A stretch of 9,069 nucleotides of DNA from Prevotellaceae bacterium (lineage in GTDB: Bacteria > Bacteroidota > Bacteroidia > Bacteroidales > UBA932). Below, in pieces: positions 1 to 7,086 of this stretch. Position numbers and translations under genes: made by a program. Every line of letters begins with the position of its first letter. Within the stretch, counting starts at the first letter, position 1. The notes beneath the pieces are model-generated. The model was not told the DNA's origin. It saw only the letters and a list, made by a program, of their open reading frames with translations, and ran no database searches. Location: assembly GCA_031258755.1 (NCBI GenBank), contig JAIRMK010000095.1, positions 1 to 9,069 of the forward strand. Reading direction: 5' to 3'.

Positions 1-189
1 ATCCTGGTCGTTCACGCCTAAAAGGAAAGGGCCGGAAGGAACGTAAACCATACCGGAGGGAGGCGTTTCCGAATAACTCAACGCACGACCTTTACTTCCG
101 CGATTTAAATCCCCCGAATAACCCGAGTCATAAGATCCACAGCTATATGACCACGCGCTTATTACCAATAAGAAAACAAACTTCTTCAT
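1..189 (-). CDS. porK: T9SS lipoprotein PorK/GldK (N-terminal part, runs off left edge)
   Basis: Only the first 63 codons are present, from ATG at 189 to the left edge with no stop. The product opens with a lipoprotein signal: basic MKK, a hydrophobic stretch, then SYSC with the lipidated cysteine at residue 17. After a Gly/Ser-rich linker, residues 43-63 read PPSGMVYVPSGPFLLGVNDQD with the GMVYVPSG...G pattern that opens a formylglycine-generating-enzyme/sulfatase-modifying-factor domain and is typical of GldK/PorK. In known type IX secretion systems PorK is an outer-membrane lipoprotein that forms a periplasmic ring with PorN and is needed for secretion and, in gliders, motility. It starts 16 bases after porP ends, as in the porP-porK-porL-porM-porN order known from Porphyromonas. 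No Shine-Dalgarno is seen; the leader is A-rich. The remaining roughly 85-90% of the protein lies outside the window, so a different FGE-domain lipoprotein cannot be fully excluded. Confidence 0.82.
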   Translation of the reverse strand, partial: MKKFVFLLVISAWSYSCGSYDSGYSGDLNRGSKGRALSYSETPPSGMVYVPSGPFLLGVNDQD

Positions 190-205
190 AATTTATCTTT
201 ATCTA

Positions 206-1144
206 TTATAAATATCTAATACTCTTATATCGTTGTGCCCCTTTGGGCACTGTTAAGGAGAATGAATAACTAATTGTAAGCTCATGACATCCGCCGCTGA
301 AACGGCTCAGGGCTGTAATGAGAAAATCATACGCATACACCACTTTCACTCCGTTAATAATATCCATACCTACCATTCCGGTTACCGCTTGCCCCCAGCG
401 GAAACCCAATCCCAGCAAATATCTTGTCCCGTAGCGTGCCACCGCATCTATCCGCCAACTGGTTTGCGCAAAATCCGTCGCCAGTCTAAACACAGGCATT
501 ACGGACCACTGGCTATTGACGAAAGGATACTGATAGCCGGCATGCAGGTAGAACGTTTGCCTGTACCGGGTGATACGCTCGGTACCCAAACTCGGTGCGG
601 TAAGATGCTTACATGCTATTCCGCCAAACCACGTGTTGCTGTGATACGCTACGCCCATGTTCATATCAAAACTCAAGGCTGCTTCTTCACGGATGGGCGT
701 GGCGTTATCAGACGAACCGCCGTCGGGCAAACGCCAACTGTTCGTAGCGTACCAACTGCTGAGCATTCCCAAATCCACACCTATGCCTAAGGTACCTTTG
801 TACAGCGGCCTGCGATATGCATAAGCCAGACTAAAACCCGGCGCACGCAAGGCGCCTGCCACATCACTATACAACGTAATGCCTACTCCACTCGATATAC
901 CAAACAACGTCACAGGACCATGAAGGTTGAGCACGTTAACTACGGGCGCCCCGTCGAAATTTGTCAGCTCCAGCCTGTTGGCCATCGTAGCACAGAATAA
1001 TCCCTCTGTCGTATTTCCTAATTCTCCCGGATTAGTATATACGCTATTCAGGAAACCCAGGCTAAACTGTGGGTCTTGCTGGGCCTTTGCACTAAAACAC
1101 AACAACATTGACACCACCCACAATGCTTTTTTTAATATAGCCAT
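206..1144 (-). CDS. porP: PorP/SprF family type IX secretion outer-membrane protein
   Basis: A complete protein of 312 residues. Residues 1-21 form a signal peptide (basic start, hydrophobic core, cleavage after AKA), so the mature protein begins QQDPQFS. This QDPQFS start followed by a TNPGELG stretch is the usual opening of the PorP/SprF family. The body alternates short aromatic- and Gly-rich beta-strand-like segments, as in an outer-membrane barrel of about 14 strands, and near the end GGCHELTISYSF matches the family's closing strand (commonly SHEI..SY.F). In T9SS bacteria PorP/SprF proteins sit in the outer membrane and act with the PorK/PorN ring or in surface delivery of particular substrates; the exact role depends on the paralogue. 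Its position immediately before porK argues for the core PorP rather than an accessory SprF copy. The ATG at 1144 is chosen because it gives an intact signal peptide, and a -7 box lies 29 bases upstream. Confidence 0.88.
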   Translation of the reverse strand: MAILKKALWVVSMLLCFSAKAQQDPQFSLGFLNSVYTNPGELGNTTEGLFCATMANRLELTNFDGAPVVNVLNLHGPVTLFGISSGVGITLYSDVAGALRAPGFSLAYAYRRPLYKGTLGIGVDLGMLSSWYATNSWRLPDGGSSDNATPIREEAALSFDMNMGVAYHSNTWFGGIACKHLTAPSLGTERITRYRQTFYLHAGYQYPFVNSQWSVMPVFRLATDFAQTSWRIDAVARYGTRYLLGLGFRWGQAVTGMVGMDIINGVKVVYAYDFLITALSRFSGGCHELTISYSFSLTVPKGAQRYKSIRYL

Positions 1145-1172
1145 CTATGGTTTTTTCTCTGCTAATAACTTA

Positions 1173-1180
1173 CAAAGTTA
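1173..1180 (-). promoter_or_regulatory. Candidate Bacteroidota -7 promoter box for porP-porK
   Basis: Read on the minus strand this is TAACTTTG, a full match to the TAnnTTTG -7 consensus of Bacteroidota primary sigma factor promoters. It lies 28 bases before the porP ATG. The -33 TTG element is not well placed: TTG triplets occur 10 and 14 bases upstream rather than about 19-21. The element would give porP a short leader of roughly 25 bases and let the secretion operon be expressed separately from topA. This is motif matching only. Confidence 0.5.
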
Positions 1181-1218
1181 ACAAAATAATCAAACAACGC
1201 ATAATTTTTATTGCATTT

Positions 1219-2226
1219 TTAATAATTCAATTTCTGGTAATACCACAGCCAGCGTAGCGGAATCTCGCCTCGACAAGCTGTATCATAGTCGGTTGACAAG
1301 CACGAAATCCATTGTGCGGAAGCCCTTGCAACAGGCACCTTCATCCACCAGCGCCGTGTGGTCAAACTATTCACAAAATGTAAGGCCTGGCCTTGTTGCC
1401 CCATATCTACTATAATTTCTTTAAATTCGGGCCGGCCGGCAACGCCTGTCTCAATTTTTTCATAAATCCGGGTGGCCGCCGCTTCGGCCACATGCCAAAG
1501 GAGTTGTCCTGCCAGCTGCGCCGTGCGCGAGGAGGCACAAAGATGGGATTTATACCCAAAAAGAAAAAGCACTTTGGCGCGGTTTGACAATCCTATGTAA
1601 TGACCCAATTGACAGGCTTCCTCGGCATATAGTCCATTAGGCCCGGGATGTACGGTGGAAGGCGCATCGGAAGCCCTCACGGCGCTAAGGTCAAACCACA
1701 CATAGTCGGCATCGCGCAGCACCGGCTCAGCCGCTTCCGGATTGTTGCGGAAAGCGCCGAGGCGCAACGTTTCACAATAGCGGTTGTCCAATTCCCTCAA
1801 TACCGTCGCCGGCGTAAGATACGTTTGGAATGCCAAGGCTGAGAAATCGGTCAATGCAATATGGGGCAAAGGCTTCTCAAAAAGAGGAGGCTCAAAAGGC
1901 AGCGGCGTAGAAGGCTCCATCGGCGAGGGTTGTAAAAGGCGATGAGAATAAAGCATTTCGAAGGAAACGAAGGGTGCGATGACCGCTACCGACGAAGGTA
2001 TGGCGAAAAGGCGCACCGGTGCCGTGCCCAACACTATCGCAAACACCTCGCTGCGGACACACAATGCCAACACTTTCTCAAGGTTTAACAGGCTACACGA
2101 AGTATAAGCCACGTCCTGCACCTGATGCGTGTGTAAGCGTTTAAATGCCCGGTACACCGCCCGGTTGCCCGTATTAATAATGGCCAACTGCGCGGTAGAT
2201 AAAGCCTTCGCAAAATTATTCTTCAA
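1219..2226 (-). CDS. Ureohydrolase (arginase/formimidoylglutamase)-fold protein lacking metal ligands
   Basis: The 335-residue product resembles the Bacteroidota formimidoylglutamase/arginase-like proteins often encoded near gldK. Recognisable stretches are FQTYLTP (133-139), ETLRLGAFRNN (152-162), EPVLRDADYVWFDLSAVRASDAP (167-189, read in parts), GPNGLYAEEACQLGHYIGLS (195-214) and RRWWMKVP with DYDTACRGEIPLRW toward the C-terminus. Real ureohydrolases bind two Mn ions through GG-D/S-H, DxHxD and DxDxxD motifs. Here the first site reads VLGTAP (65-70), the second AVIAPFVSFE (81-90), and the third FDLSAVR, keeping only Asp179, with Ser181 and Arg184 at the other two Asp positions. I infer a non-catalytic fold. 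No ATG is usable; the start is TTG at 2226, three bases after the topA stop and in the same frame. The N-terminus looks shorter than relatives. No signal peptide is present, so it is cytoplasmic. Its role is unknown; its location suggests a link to the T9SS or topA transcription unit. Confidence 0.72.
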   Translation of the reverse strand: MKNNFAKALSTAQLAIINTGNRAVYRAFKRLHTHQVQDVAYTSCSLLNLEKVLALCVRSEVFAIVLGTAPVRLFAIPSSVAVIAPFVSFEMLYSHRLLQPSPMEPSTPLPFEPPLFEKPLPHIALTDFSALAFQTYLTPATVLRELDNRYCETLRLGAFRNNPEAAEPVLRDADYVWFDLSAVRASDAPSTVHPGPNGLYAEEACQLGHYIGLSNRAKVLFLFGYKSHLCASSRTAQLAGQLLWHVAEAAATRIYEKIETGVAGRPEFKEIIVDMGQQGQALHFVNSLTTRRWWMKVPVARASAQWISCLSTDYDTACRGEIPLRWLWYYQKLNY

Positions 2227-2229
2227 AAT

Positions 2230-4581
2230 TTATTTACTTTTTTTCCTCGTTGTTTTCGCTTTTGCTTTGGGTTTTCCTTCGTCGGCCTGTTTGGCTTGCT
2301 GCGCCGCAATAATTTCTTTACATCTCTCTACCATCAGCGCGGCTGGGTCGGTTCCCTTCGGGATGCGATAATTTGCGCCGGCATGGGCCAGGTAAGGGCC
2401 AAACCGGCCGTTCAGCACCTGTATGTCTTCTTTTTCAAAAATCCGGATTACTTTTTCGCGTTCCTTTTTGCGTTTTTCTTCTATCAGTTCAATGGCGCGG
2501 TCGAGTTCCACCGTATAAGGACTGTCATCTTTTTTTAATGATACAAAAACTTTGCCATGGCGGATGTATGGGCCGAACCGGCCTACCGACGCCACCACTT
2601 CTTCCTTTTCATATTGACCTACGTAGCGCGGTAACTCGAATAATTTCAAGGCTTCTTCCAACGTGATGGACGCTATCAACTGTCCTTTTTGGAGGCTTGC
2701 AAATTGTTTCTTTTCGTCATCCGCCTCACCGAGCTGGGCTATCGGGCCAAAACGGCCAATGCGCACCGATACTTGTTTACCGGTTTTCGGGTCGATGCCC
2801 AGAATACGCTCTGCATTAGTGGGGCGCGACACTTCCAAGGTGTTTTCCACTACTTCATGAAAAGGTTTGTAGAATTGTTTCAGCATGTTGTTCCACACCA
2901 ATTTTCCTTCGGCAATTTCGTCAAATCCCTCTTCCACCTTAGCGGTAAAACCGTAGTCGAGAATATCCTTAAAATGTTCTACCAAAAAATCGTTCACCAG
3001 AATACCGATGTCGCTGGGAAACAATTTTGATTTTTCGGCGCCGGTAATTTCGGCCAGCACCTTTCTCCCGATGCCGCCTTTGGCCAGCTTGAGCTGTGTA
3101 TAGTTGCGCTCGACGCCCGGACGGTCTTCCTTCATCACATAGCCGCGCTGGATGATGGTGGAAATGGTAGGCGCATACGTAGAGGGACGGCCAATGCCCA
3201 ATTCTTCCAATTTCTTCACGAGGCTGGCTTCGGTGTAGCGTGGCGGACGTTGTGTAAACCGCTCGGTAGCCGTAATTTCTTTTGCCTGCAACAATTGTTT
3301 TTCTTTCAACGGAGGCAGCAAACCGCTATCTGTCCGTTCTTCATTATCTTCATCGGAAGTCTCCATATACACTTTGAGAAATCCATCAAACAGGATTACT
3401 TCACCGGTAGCTTGAAACACCTGCGGCGCCGTAGATATCTTAATGTTCACCGTTGTTCTTTCGAGTTGTGCGTCGGCCATTTGCGAGGCAATGGTGCGCT
3501 TCCAAATCAGGTCGTAGAGTTTCTTCTCCTGCGCCGTGCCGTCAATGCCGGTATTTTCCATGTAGGTGGGACGGATGGCCTCGTGCGCTTCCTGTGCGCC
3601 TTTTGATTTGGTGGCATACTGGCGCGTTTTGCAATATTCGGCGCCGAAGGTTTCTTCAATCGTCTTGTGCGCCGCGCCCAACGCCAATTTCGAGAGGTTG
3701 GTAGAGTCGGTACGCATGTAGGTGATTAACCCCGCTTCATACAAGCGTTGCGCCACGCTCATGGTTTGGCTTACCGAAAAACCGAAACGGCGCGAAGCCT
3801 CCTGCTGTAACGTGGAGGTAGTGAACGGCGCTGCCGGCGATTTTTTCGCGGGTTTCTTCTCTATAGACTGTATGGTGAAATCGGCCGCAATACATTTTTC
3901 CAAAAAAGCTTGCGCCTGTTTTTCCGTGGCAAACCGTTCGTTCAAGTCGGCCTTCAACGTAAATTTCTCTCCTCCACCGACCGGCACAAACAAGGCATTC
4001 ACGCGGTAAGACGAGGTGGTATTAAACGCCATCACCTCCCGCTCGCGCTCCACAATGAGGCGCACCGCCACCGACTGCACCCGCCCCGCCGACAAGGCCG
4101 GCTTTACTTTCTTCCACAAGATAGGCGATACTTCAAAACCCACCAACCGGTCGAGCACCCGCCGCGCCTGCTGGGCATTCACCAGGTTCATATCTACTGT
4201 CCTCGGATTTTCCACCGCTTCCATAATTGCATTTTTGGTGATTTCATGGAAGACAATACGCTTTGTTTTTTTAGGATCAAGATCGAGCACTTCCTGTAAG
4301 TGCCAGGCAATAGCCTCTCCCTCACGATCCTCATCGGACGCTAACCACACCGTATTTGATTTTTTGGCAAGTTTCTTCAACTCATCCACCACTTTCACCT
4401 TGTCGTCGGAGATTTGGTAGTCAGGCATAAAATTATCCTTGATATCGATGCCCAATCCCTGTTTTTTCGACAAATCGCGGATGTGTCCGTAACTCGACTT
4501 GACCTGAAAATCTTTCCCCAAAAACTTCTCAATTGTTTTTGCTTTTGCGGGTGATTCTACAATAACCAAATTTTCCTGCAT
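2230..4581 (-). CDS. topA: DNA topoisomerase I (type IA), zinc-finger-free C-terminal repeat form
   Basis: A complete 783-residue type IA topoisomerase, which relaxes negative supercoils through a transient 5'-phosphotyrosine bond. The TOPRIM domain covers about residues 3-120, with Glu9 in VIVESPAKAK and the metal-binding Asp83, Asp85 and Glu87 in ASDEDREGEA. The DNA-binding core includes QQARRVLDRLVGFEVSP (137-153) and LSAGRVQSVAVRLI (163-176). The catalytic tyrosine is Tyr288 in GLITYMRTDSTNLS, and GRPSTYAPTI marks the conserved late core motif. Instead of Cys4 zinc fingers (no CxxC pair exists) the C-terminus has three repeats with a GRFGP signature, near residues 609, 667 and 725, as in the C-terminal-repeat topoisomerases of many Bacteroidota. 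A Lys-rich tail of about 15 residues follows, probably binding DNA. ATG at 4581 fits the family start (MQENLVIVES). A promoter-like TTACTTTG sits 29 bases upstream. The next gene begins after a 3-base gap. Confidence 0.97.
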   Translation of the reverse strand: MQENLVIVESPAKAKTIEKFLGKDFQVKSSYGHIRDLSKKQGLGIDIKDNFMPDYQISDDKVKVVDELKKLAKKSNTVWLASDEDREGEAIAWHLQEVLDLDPKKTKRIVFHEITKNAIMEAVENPRTVDMNLVNAQQARRVLDRLVGFEVSPILWKKVKPALSAGRVQSVAVRLIVEREREVMAFNTTSSYRVNALFVPVGGGEKFTLKADLNERFATEKQAQAFLEKCIAADFTIQSIEKKPAKKSPAAPFTTSTLQQEASRRFGFSVSQTMSVAQRLYEAGLITYMRTDSTNLSKLALGAAHKTIEETFGAEYCKTRQYATKSKGAQEAHEAIRPTYMENTGIDGTAQEKKLYDLIWKRTIASQMADAQLERTTVNIKISTAPQVFQATGEVILFDGFLKVYMETSDEDNEERTDSGLLPPLKEKQLLQAKEITATERFTQRPPRYTEASLVKKLEELGIGRPSTYAPTISTIIQRGYVMKEDRPGVERNYTQLKLAKGGIGRKVLAEITGAEKSKLFPSDIGILVNDFLVEHFKDILDYGFTAKVEEGFDEIAEGKLVWNNMLKQFYKPFHEVVENTLEVSRPTNAERILGIDPKTGKQVSVRIGRFGPIAQLGEADDEKKQFASLQKGQLIASITLEEALKLFELPRYVGQYEKEEVVASVGRFGPYIRHGKVFVSLKKDDSPYTVELDRAIELIEEKRKKEREKVIRIFEKEDIQVLNGRFGPYLAHAGANYRIPKGTDPAALMVERCKEIIAAQQAKQADEGKPKAKAKTTRKKSK

Positions 4582-4610
4582 AATTTGAACTTATTTGTAA
4601 ATAAAAAATG

Positions 4611-4643
4611 CAAAGTAAGTCATAAAATAAGGTATAATCCAAA
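4611..4643 (-). promoter_or_regulatory. Candidate topA promoter
   Basis: On the minus strand TTTG (4643-4640) is followed after 21 bases by TTACTTTG (4618-4611), close to the Bacteroidota pattern of a -33 TTG/TTTG and a -7 TAnnTTTG box. The second base of the -7 box is T rather than A. Transcription from here would give topA a leader of about 25 bases. The -7 box forms part of one arm of the inverted repeat in this intergenic region. Confidence 0.45.
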
Positions 4644-4652
4644 TTTTTTTTG

Positions 4653-4660
4653 TTATTTTG
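4653..4660 (+). promoter_or_regulatory. Candidate -7 promoter box for the PBP gene
   Basis: TTATTTTG matches the Bacteroidota TAnnTTTG box except for T at the second base, and lies 22 bases before the ATG of the penicillin-binding protein gene. No convincing TTG element is visible about 20 bases upstream. Support comes mainly from its near identity with the topA box on the opposite strand. The ATG itself at 4683 has no Shine-Dalgarno, as is common in this phylum. Confidence 0.4.
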
Positions 4661-4682
4661 CATTTTTTAAGTATCCATTTAT

Positions 4683-7040
4683 ATGAAATTAAAGCTCCTA
4701 AAAATAAAGAGCCGGAGGCGTTTTAACATCCTTTTTGCATTCATCATTTCTTTGCCTTTCATTATTTTAACCTTGCTATTAGGTGGAGTCGGGTACTTTG
4801 AAATTATCCCTTCTTTTGAAGAGTTGGAAAATCCGAAAACAAATATCGCTACGGAAATCATTTCGGACGATGGAATACTCCTGGGCACGTTTCACATTGA
4901 AAATCGCTCTTTTACTCCTTATGAAGAGCTTTCGCCGAATTTGGTTTACGCCCTGATAGCCACCGAAGATATTCGTTTTTTCGACCATTCGGGCATTGAT
5001 TTCCGCAGCCTCGTGCGGGTGTTTGTAAAAACCATTCTCGGCGGCGACCGCAGTTCGGGCGGAGGGAGCACCATCTCGCAACAACTGGCAAAAAACCTGT
5101 TTCCGCGCGATACGACCATCAACCGCTCCAGTCTTTCCTCGATACCTAAACTGACTATCGCAAAAATGAAAGAGTGGATCACCGCTGTAAAATTAGAACG
5201 CAATTATACGAAAGAAGAAATCATTGCCATGTATTTTAACACCGTGCCATACGGCAGTAATGCTTTTGGTATTCGTTCGGCGGCGGCTACTTTTTTCGGA
5301 AAATTACCTTCGCAGCTTAATCTCGAGGAAGCCGCGCTGCTGGTGGGCGTGATCAACGCGCCTTCGCGCTACAGCCCGGTGCGCAACCCCGATCGCTCCA
5401 CATGGCGCAGGAACCACGTGCTGTCGCAAATGAGCAAATATGGATTTATCGACCAGGAATATTGCGACTCTATTTCTTCGCTGCCGATAAAACTCAGCTA
5501 CATGCAACAAGACCAAAATGCCGGCCTGGCTCCGTATTTCAGGGAAATGCTGCGCCGCACACTCAACGCGTCAGAGCCCCGCGCAGAACGATACGCCAGC
5601 CGCAGGGATTACCTCGCCGATTATAAACAATGGACGGAAGACCCCCTGCAAGGCTGGATATACAAAAACCCGAAACCCGACGGCAGTTATTATGATATTG
5701 ACCGCGACGGGCTGAAGATTTATACGACCATCAACTCCAAGATGCAGCGGTATGCCGAAGAAGCGGTGGCCACACATCTGCGCACCGATATTCAACCGCT
5801 ATTCAGCAGTGAGGTGCGCATGCGCAAATCTCCGCCTTTTTCCAACGACCTGACGGCCGAACAAATCAGCCACATCGTGAATCAGGCCAAGCGCTGGAGC
5901 GACCGCTACTACCGTATGAAAGAAGCAGGCGCCACCGACAAGGAAATAGAAAAGGCATTTCACACAAAAACAAAAATGACCGTGTTCTCCTGGCGGAAGG
6001 GCGCCATTGACACGGTAATGACGCCCATAGATTCTATCCTGTATTACAAAAGTATGCTGCGCGCCGCATTCATGGCCATGGATGTGCACAACGGGGAAGT
6101 GCGCGCCTACGTGGGCGGCCCGAACTACCGGTATTTCAAATACGACAATGTGTCGCAAGGACGGCGGCAAGTGGGCTCCAGCATCAAGCCGTTCCTCTAC
6201 ACGCTGGCCATGCAGGAGGGCTTCACCCCCTGCGACCGGACGCTCAACGTGTCGCAAACCTTTATTGTGGGCGACTCGTCATGGACGCCGGCCAGCACCG
6301 ACCGGCCGGAATGGATCGGGAAGAACGTAACGCTGAAATGGGGATTGACCAAAAGCAGCAACAACATTTCGGCTTACCTGATGAAACAGTTAGGTCCAAA
6401 CGCCATGGCGGACATGTGCCACAAGTTAGGCATCAAGAGTTACCTGAACCCGGTGGTATCGCTGTGTCTCGGGCCGGCCGACCTGTATGTGTCGGAAATG
6501 GTGGGCGCTTACCAAACTTTCGGCAACAAAGGCATACACACCGAGCCGCTTTACGTTACCCGCATTGAAGACAAAAACGGCAATGTGCTGGCCACCTTCC
6601 AATCGCGCCGCAAAGAGAGCATCAGCGACCGCACGGCATACCTTATGATCAACCTGCTGCAAGGCGTAGTGAACGAAGGAACAGCCTACCGGCTGCGGAG
6701 CCGCTACATTCCGGAGGGCGAGCTGGCCGGGAAAACAGGAACATCCAACAACCAGTCCGACGGCTGGTTCATAGGCCTTGTGCCTAAGTTAGTGGCCGGC
6801 GTGTGGGTGGGCGCCGAAGACCGCAGCGTGCATTTCGAAAGCCTCGCCCTGGGCGGCGGCGCCAATACTGCGTTGCCCATCTGGGGCATCTTCATGCAAA
6901 AGGTGCTGGCCGACCCCACGCTGGACATCAACCCCACCGACGTGTTTGAAGCGCCCCCGGGCATAAACATCAACCTCAATTGCGACGGCAGCGACGAGGA
7001 AATACAAGGCGCCACCGTTACCCACGACGATTTCTTTTAG
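4683..7040 (+). CDS. mrcA: Class A penicillin-binding protein (PBP1A-type glycosyltransferase/transpeptidase)
   Basis: A complete 785-residue bifunctional peptidoglycan synthase that polymerises lipid II and cross-links the stem peptides at the periplasmic face of the inner membrane. A short basic tail (KSRRR at 9-13) is followed by one membrane segment, about 14-38. The GT51 domain (about 60-235) has catalytic Glu95 in ATEDIRFFDHSGID, GGGSTISQQLAKNLF (126-140), the second catalytic Glu164 in AKMKE, and NYTKEEIIAMYFN (174-186). A linker of about 220 residues (roughly 240-455), with a charged, probably helical part near 385-435, leads to the transpeptidase, which has SSIK (499-502, nucleophile Ser499), SSN (558-560) and KTGTS (684-688). 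It ends in a short acidic tail. Upstream topA is divergent; the next gene is convergent, so it appears monocistronic. GC rises from about 35% in the first 120 bases to about 60% in the last 120. The symbol is by analogy to other class A PBPs. Confidence 0.95.
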   Translation: MKLKLLKIKSRRRFNILFAFIISLPFIILTLLLGGVGYFEIIPSFEELENPKTNIATEIISDDGILLGTFHIENRSFTPYEELSPNLVYALIATEDIRFFDHSGIDFRSLVRVFVKTILGGDRSSGGGSTISQQLAKNLFPRDTTINRSSLSSIPKLTIAKMKEWITAVKLERNYTKEEIIAMYFNTVPYGSNAFGIRSAAATFFGKLPSQLNLEEAALLVGVINAPSRYSPVRNPDRSTWRRNHVLSQMSKYGFIDQEYCDSISSLPIKLSYMQQDQNAGLAPYFREMLRRTLNASEPRAERYASRRDYLADYKQWTEDPLQGWIYKNPKPDGSYYDIDRDGLKIYTTINSKMQRYAEEAVATHLRTDIQPLFSSEVRMRKSPPFSNDLTAEQISHIVNQAKRWSDRYYRMKEAGATDKEIEKAFHTKTKMTVFSWRKGAIDTVMTPIDSILYYKSMLRAAFMAMDVHNGEVRAYVGGPNYRYFKYDNVSQGRRQVGSSIKPFLYTLAMQEGFTPCDRTLNVSQTFIVGDSSWTPASTDRPEWIGKNVTLKWGLTKSSNNISAYLMKQLGPNAMADMCHKLGIKSYLNPVVSLCLGPADLYVSEMVGAYQTFGNKGIHTEPLYVTRIEDKNGNVLATFQSRRKESISDRTAYLMINLLQGVVNEGTAYRLRSRYIPEGELAGKTGTSNNQSDGWFIGLVPKLVAGVWVGAEDRSVHFESLALGGGANTALPIWGIFMQKVLADPTLDINPTDVFEAPPGININLNCDGSDEEIQGATVTHDDFF

Positions 7041-7080
7041 AAGAAGACTTTTAGATAACAGACCATAGACTTTTAGATAA
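7034..7080. repeat. Short direct repeats AGACTTTTAGATAA at the PBP gene 3' end
   Basis: AGACTTTTAGATAA occurs at 7045-7058 and again at 7067-7080, a spacing of 22 bases. Its core CTTTTAGA also occurs at 7034-7041, overlapping the TAG stop codon of the PBP gene. Between the full copies lies CAGACCATAG, so AGAC recurs as well. No gene is visible here. It looks like a low-complexity intergenic repeat. Confidence 0.6.
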
Positions 7081-7086
7081 GGTTTT

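Larger units (their letters stand above)
4602..4669. repeat. 17-bp inverted repeat between topA and the PBP gene
   Basis: The left arm TAAAAAATGCAAAGTAA (4602-4618) and the right arm TTATTTTGCATTTTTTA (4653-4669) are reverse complements at 16 of 17 positions, separated by 34 bases. Each arm, read toward its own gene, has the form TTAyTTTGCATTTTTTA. The arms therefore hold the candidate -7 box and start-site region of both divergent genes. It may be two copies of one promoter type, an operator for a regulator acting on both genes, or both. At 34 bases the centre is too long for a tight hairpin, so a terminator is unlikely. Confidence 0.6.

Noticed and set aside
284..790. Open frame of 168 codons on the plus strand opposite porP
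   Set aside because: It is antisense to a protein with a clear signal peptide and family motifs, shows no domain pattern and has no promoter-like sequence.
1204..1222. TTGCATTTTTAA resembling the arms of the topA/PBP inverted repeat
   Set aside because: It points rightward into the end of a leftward gene and lacks the TTAyTTT part, so it is probably AT-rich coincidence.
4633..4638. TATAAT on the plus strand, like a sigma-70 -10 box
   Set aside because: Bacteroidota promoters generally use TAnnTTTG; no TTGACA is at the right distance, and AT-rich DNA gives this by chance.
5799..6257. Open frame of 152 codons on the minus strand inside the PBP gene
   Set aside because: It is the shadow of the linker and early transpeptidase coding region; composition is His/Gly/Val-rich without any motif.
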